A stretch of 64,000 nt of DNA from Megascapheus bottae (taxonomy: Eukaryota; Chordata; Mammalia; Rodentia; Geomyidae). Under the pieces are notes generated by a model, which saw nothing but the letters and a program-made list of their open reading frames with translations, had not been told where the DNA came from and did not search any database. Positions 60,165 through 64,000 of this stretch are shown here, piece after piece (the stretch's first letter is position 1; every line of letters begins with the position of its first letter). The position numbers and the translations under genes were made by a program. The stretch lies in assembly GCA_024803745.1 (NCBI GenBank), contig JANJXV010000191.1, positions 620,001-684,000 on the forward strand. Direction: 5' to 3'.

Positions 60165-62379
60165 AGAGGTTCCTGACAAAGGTTTTCCTACATGCTATTA
60201 TTTCTTCTGTGAGTGCTCTTAATGCTTGCTGAAGGTTGACTTTGTTTAGAAGACTTACCCTAATGCTCCCATATACAGAGATTCTATATATAGCTAAATG
60301 TTTTTCATTACTCAGAATTTCTCTATTGTGTATGTTCTGAAATGTACTGAAGACTGACTTCTGATTAAAAGTCATTGCACATTTGTTCTATTCATTAGTT
60401 TTCTTTTCTTCTATGGGAATCAGGTTTGTGATGAACACAGAAGTATGCCTTCCAGGTCAAACACTTTCCACATTTGTAATATTCATAAGGTTTTTCTCTC
60501 CTATGTGCATTTTATACTTAGTCATACGTTCATGATGGATTTTTCATATTCTTATATTCATACGATTTTTATCCTGTGTCTGTGTGGTATCGTGCAAACT
60601 CAACTATGAGTTCTTCAAAAAAATTTCCCTTTCATTTTATTCATAGGATTCTATCCTGTGGGTGTTTAGTGATAAATCTTGACTTGTGCCTTCTGGGGAA
60701 AAGACTGAACATTTGCTACATTCATTAAGGGTTTTATCTTGTGTTGGTTCTGTGACACAAGCTGAGTTTTCTTCCACAGACTAAAAAGTCTTTCCTATTT
60801 ATTACATTGCTAAGGCTTCTCATATGTGTGAACTCTCTTACGCTTCCTGAAGGGTGAATATTGCACGAAAGAATTTCAACTTTGGTTATATTCCTAAGGT
60901 TTCTAATATGTGTGTATTCTGTTATGCCTCCTGTAATGTGACTTCCATCTGAAGGTCTTACCATATTTGATGCACTCGTACAGTTTCTCTCCTGTGTGTG
61001 TTCTCTGATGCAATTTGAGGGAAGACTTCCATTTGAAAGACATTCCACATCGGTTACCTTCATAAGGTTTTTCTCCTGTTTGAATTGTCTTATGCATGTT
61101 GAGGTTTGGCTTCTGTGTGAAGGACTTTTCACATATGTTACACTCATTAGGTGTTTCTCCTGAGTATATTCTCTGATGAACATGGAGTTTTACCTTCCAT
61201 TTGAAAGACTTTCCGCATTCACTACATGCATAAGTTTTCTCTCCTGTGTGTGTTCTATTATGCCCATCAAGATATGACTTCCACTTGAAGGTCTTTCCAC
61301 ATTTGTTGCACACATAAGGTTTCTCTCCTGTGTGTGTTCTTTGATGAAATTTGAGGGAAGATTTCTGTCTGAAAGACTTTACACATTGGTTACATTCATA
61401 AGGTTTCACTCCTGTGTGTATTCTCTGATGAACACGAAGTTTTCCCTTCCCTTGGAAAGACTTTCCACATTCATTACACTTATAAGATTTCTCTCCTGTG
61501 TGTGTTATTTGATGAACTCGAAGGTGTATCTTCTGGGTGAAAGACTTTTCACATTTGTTACATTCATAAGGTTTCTCTTCTGTGTGTCTTCTCTGGTGCA
61601 AAGTGAGGTATGATTTCAGTCTAAAAGTCTTCCCACATTTATCCCATTCATAAGATTTCTCTTCTGTGTGAGATCTCTGATGTGTGCTGATTGCTGAATT
61701 CTGGGCAGAAATTTTATTACGTTCCTCATATTCATAACGTTTGTCTTCTCTTGGAGATCGAGGTTGGAGCGTCAGGTCTGACTTCTCAGAAATAAATTTT
61801 CACACTTGACGTACGCATCACATATCTCAGGATATTTGCTCTGAGGTATTGTAAGGCGTATTTCATTACTGAAAGATTTCTCACATTCACTACATATATG
61901 AGGAGTCTCTCCTGTGTACATTTTCGGATGTGTAGTGATGGTCGGTGTTAAGTACAATATTTTTCATCACACAGTACATTTAGCAGTTTTCCTCCCTCCC
62001 TGAAGAATTTCTTGGGCAGGGAGAACAGAATTATGATACTGCAGATCTTTTGGACTGTCACAATCATGAATAAAATGCTCTGAATATCCGATGGATTTTT
62101 TAAGAACAGGAGACATACGAGATCTATATGCAGTATGCATCTCATCAGGCTTAGGAGACAGAAGCATGTTCTGACACTTTATGAACTCCTCAGTCCTCAC
62201 CCCTAAGTTGTTACCGTTATTACTAATCAGCTCTGGATTATGTGTAGAGCTCAAATTTAAAGTTGTTGCAAATCTCACGTTTTCCTCCACTTCAATACTA
62301 CTTGCAACTGCTACTTCACAAAGACATTCATGTGGACTTTCCTGGCATGTCTTGAACACATTTTCCATTACCTGGACAT
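60165..62379 (-). pseudogene. Zinc-finger exon of the KRAB-ZNF gene, copy 2
   Basis: It is equivalent to 21957-24170. Here the finger array stays open for 232 codons (61601-60903), with eight fingers: three good ones, then YVCNKCGKTFKWKSYLDGHN (cut by TAG in copy 1), YACSECGKSFKWKVKLHVHQ, and three with lost ligands (His to Gln, Cys to Gly, Cys to Tyr at 60963-60965). The base before the exon has changed so that the acceptor reads ctcattttaa instead of ctcattttag (62380). The double TGA before the fingers and the frameshift are shared with copy 1. The KRAB exons would lie outside the window. Confidence 0.87.
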
Positions 62380-62791
62380 TTAAAATGAGTCCTAGAAAAA
62401 AAGACACAAACATACATGAGATACAAATATTCCTTACTGTAAAGATAATGACTTTACTTTCCCATCCTAAGTGTTAGATATTTTAAAATATAAAAGTGGA
62501 AATTGATTTGTGAGAAAAATATGCTTTTCTCCCTAACCTATTAAGAAAATGATATTTTACAATGACCAATAATGTTTTTCTGTGTTTTAGTTCTCTTTTT
62601 ATATCACAGGAAATATTTATTGAAATTACCCATCTATGTATTGCTACAGTTTTAAGCTGAGTACTATCTATAGCATACCTGCAGCTGTTTTTTTTCAAAT
62701 ACTGTTTTGTTTATACATTGAGGAATAGCTGCCTTTCTTTTATTTTTGAGAAATACTCTAAATATTGTGCTGTTTTGCATCTTTTTAAAAC

Positions 62792-62822
<31 letters not shown>

Positions 62823-62823
62823 G

Positions 62824-63500
62824 TAGTTCATAGGCCTCGGCCCTGTCCCTGAACACTTCAGCCGAAGACTATAACCCCTATCCTTGAGCTACCGCCCCAC
62901 TTCCTGTTTTCTAGAGTTAACTACTGATAAGAGTCTCACGTCCTGAGTACCAGATAGGATTACCTTACCCAGTTTCAATGCTGTTTGCTTATTAACCATT
63001 AAGTGAGGAACACGAATTTTTCCTAGATTCAGCGGCCACAAGTTTGGTTTATATGTCTGTTTGCCTTTGATCCAAGCAAGAACGATTCTTGAGAGTAAGG
63101 ACTTACACCTATATCCCTTCAGTTACAACTTCTCACTAAAGTCTCAATTTAGGTATTTGTGGGAATTTTGAAATTTATTTCTTTCCATTTGAAGTCTTAT
63201 AAAAATTCCTTTTCTAACACTCCTGTCCCTCAGAACCATGGAAGACCAGAAAATCCCCAGCTCATTGTCTAGTTAATTTTCTTATGTTGATTGAAACTTT
63301 GTTGTTTTTTTTTCCTTCCATTCCTGGGTTTGAACTTAGGACCTAACCACTGTCCTTGGGTTTTCTCAAGACTAGAACCCTACCAATGAAGTCATTACTT
63401 CTGGCTTTTTCTATGTATGTTGTAATAAGGAATAAAACCTGTGTCTTTGTGCATGCTAGGCAAGCACTCTACCACTAGGCTCAATTTCTGGTGGAAACGT
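62824..63500 (-). mobile_element. Copy 2 SINE remnants in the zinc-finger gene intron
   Basis: It is equivalent to 24615-25290, with the same two worn minus-strand elements. Confidence 0.65.
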
Positions 63501-63626
63501 CTGGTTTTTAATACCAGTCTCTTCCTACCAGCATAAAGATATTATCCTTATCAGAGAATAATGCCCTGACATATCCTTGTTTGCTCAATCATTTATAGTC
63601 TTAGTTTTAAAGAAATGAAAGAATGA

Positions 63627-63638
63627 TATTTCTTTCTT

Positions 63639-63670
<32 letters not shown>

Positions 63671-63696
63671 CCTTTCCTTCCTTCCCTCTTTCTTCC

Positions 63697-63759
<63 letters not shown>

Positions 63760-63792
63760 TCCTTCTTTCTTTCTTTCTTTCTTTCTTTCTTG
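63627..63792. repeat. (TTTC)n microsatellite, copy 2
   Basis: It is equivalent to 25419-25590, with an extra TATC near the start and a CCTTC interruption near 63760. A composite SINE follows to the window edge. Confidence 0.97.
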
Positions 63793-64000
63793 TTTTGCGG
63801 TCATGGGACTTGAATTCTAGACCTGGCTGTTCTTCCTGAGCTCTTCAGCTCAAGGCTACTGCCCTATGTCTTTAGACTCAACCCCACTTCTCATTTTCTA
63901 TTGGTTCATTGGAGAGAAGAGTCTAAGGTGTTTTTGTGATAGGTCAGTCTTTGAACCTTGATCCTCAGATCTCAGCCTCCTAAGTAGCTATGATTACAGG

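Larger units (their letters stand above)
38332..64000. repeat. Copy 2 of the ~38.3 kb direct tandem segmental duplication
   Basis: This is the partner of bases 1-25795. It begins inside the L1 that lies at 37187-39472, and it runs off the right edge. The KRAB-A and KRAB-B exons of the second zinc-finger copy would therefore lie just beyond the window, expected about 0.5-1.4 kb past the end if the colinearity continues. The copy was either made recently or is kept similar by gene conversion. A false duplication from assembling two haplotypes in tandem cannot be excluded from sequence alone. Confidence 0.97.

Overview
The window is mammalian nuclear DNA, most likely from a non-murid rodent. It is dense in LINE-1 (L1) sequence and in a tRNA-like/ID-type SINE (A-box-like 'gtagagtgcttgcctagcat', B-box-like 'ggttcaattcc', ending 'ggactggcaaaaa'). 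There is also a composite SINE that joins a B1/Alu-like unit ('ggctcacgcctgtaatcc' type) to an ID-like unit. That pairing recalls SINEs described in kangaroo rats and pocket mice (Geomyoidea). The assignment rests on recalled consensus features, not on a database search. No prokaryotic feature, CRISPR array or rRNA gene is present, and no intact protein-coding gene could be established.

The dominant structure is a large direct tandem duplication with a period of about 38.3 kb. Bases 1-25795 reappear at 38332-64000 in the same orientation, and in the stretches compared by eye they differ only at scattered single bases. The offset drifts from 38331 to 38205, mainly through four simple-sequence tracts. 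Both copies run off the window, so the true edges are not visible. The 25.8-38.3 kb interval is the rest of the repeat unit.

Layout of one unit, using copy 1 coordinates: 0-1.14 kb, 3' half of a 5'-truncated L1; 1.15-10.4 kb, intergenic DNA with many SINEs, two L1 3' fragments and two microsatellites; 10.8-13.4 kb (minus strand), a decayed gene resembling the RALGDS-like RasGEF family; 13.8-20.3 kb, mostly single-copy intergenic DNA with a few unassigned splice-framed reading frames; 20.6-21.5 kb, an L1 with an inverted 5' part; 21.5-21.8 kb, a CT-rich microsatellite; 22-27.2 kb (minus strand), a KRAB-C2H2 zinc-finger gene in three recognisable exons (KRAB-A, KRAB-B, finger exon), damaged in the finger exon; 25.4-25.6 kb, a TTTC microsatellite; 30-35.8 kb, a rearranged near-full-length L1; 35.8-37.2 kb, an older inverted paralogue of the RALGDS-like 5' region; 37.2-39.5 kb, the L1 that opens the second copy.

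The biological interest lies in gene-family turnover. Two KRAB-zinc-finger copies have acquired different lesions since the duplication: a nonsense codon in copy 1, and a lost splice acceptor plus a lost zinc ligand in copy 2. Both share an older double stop ahead of the fingers, so copy 1 might encode only a KRAB-domain protein. Three RALGDS-like 5' fragments (two direct, one inverted) record successive rounds of duplication and decay. L1 sequences sit at or near the visible breakpoints.
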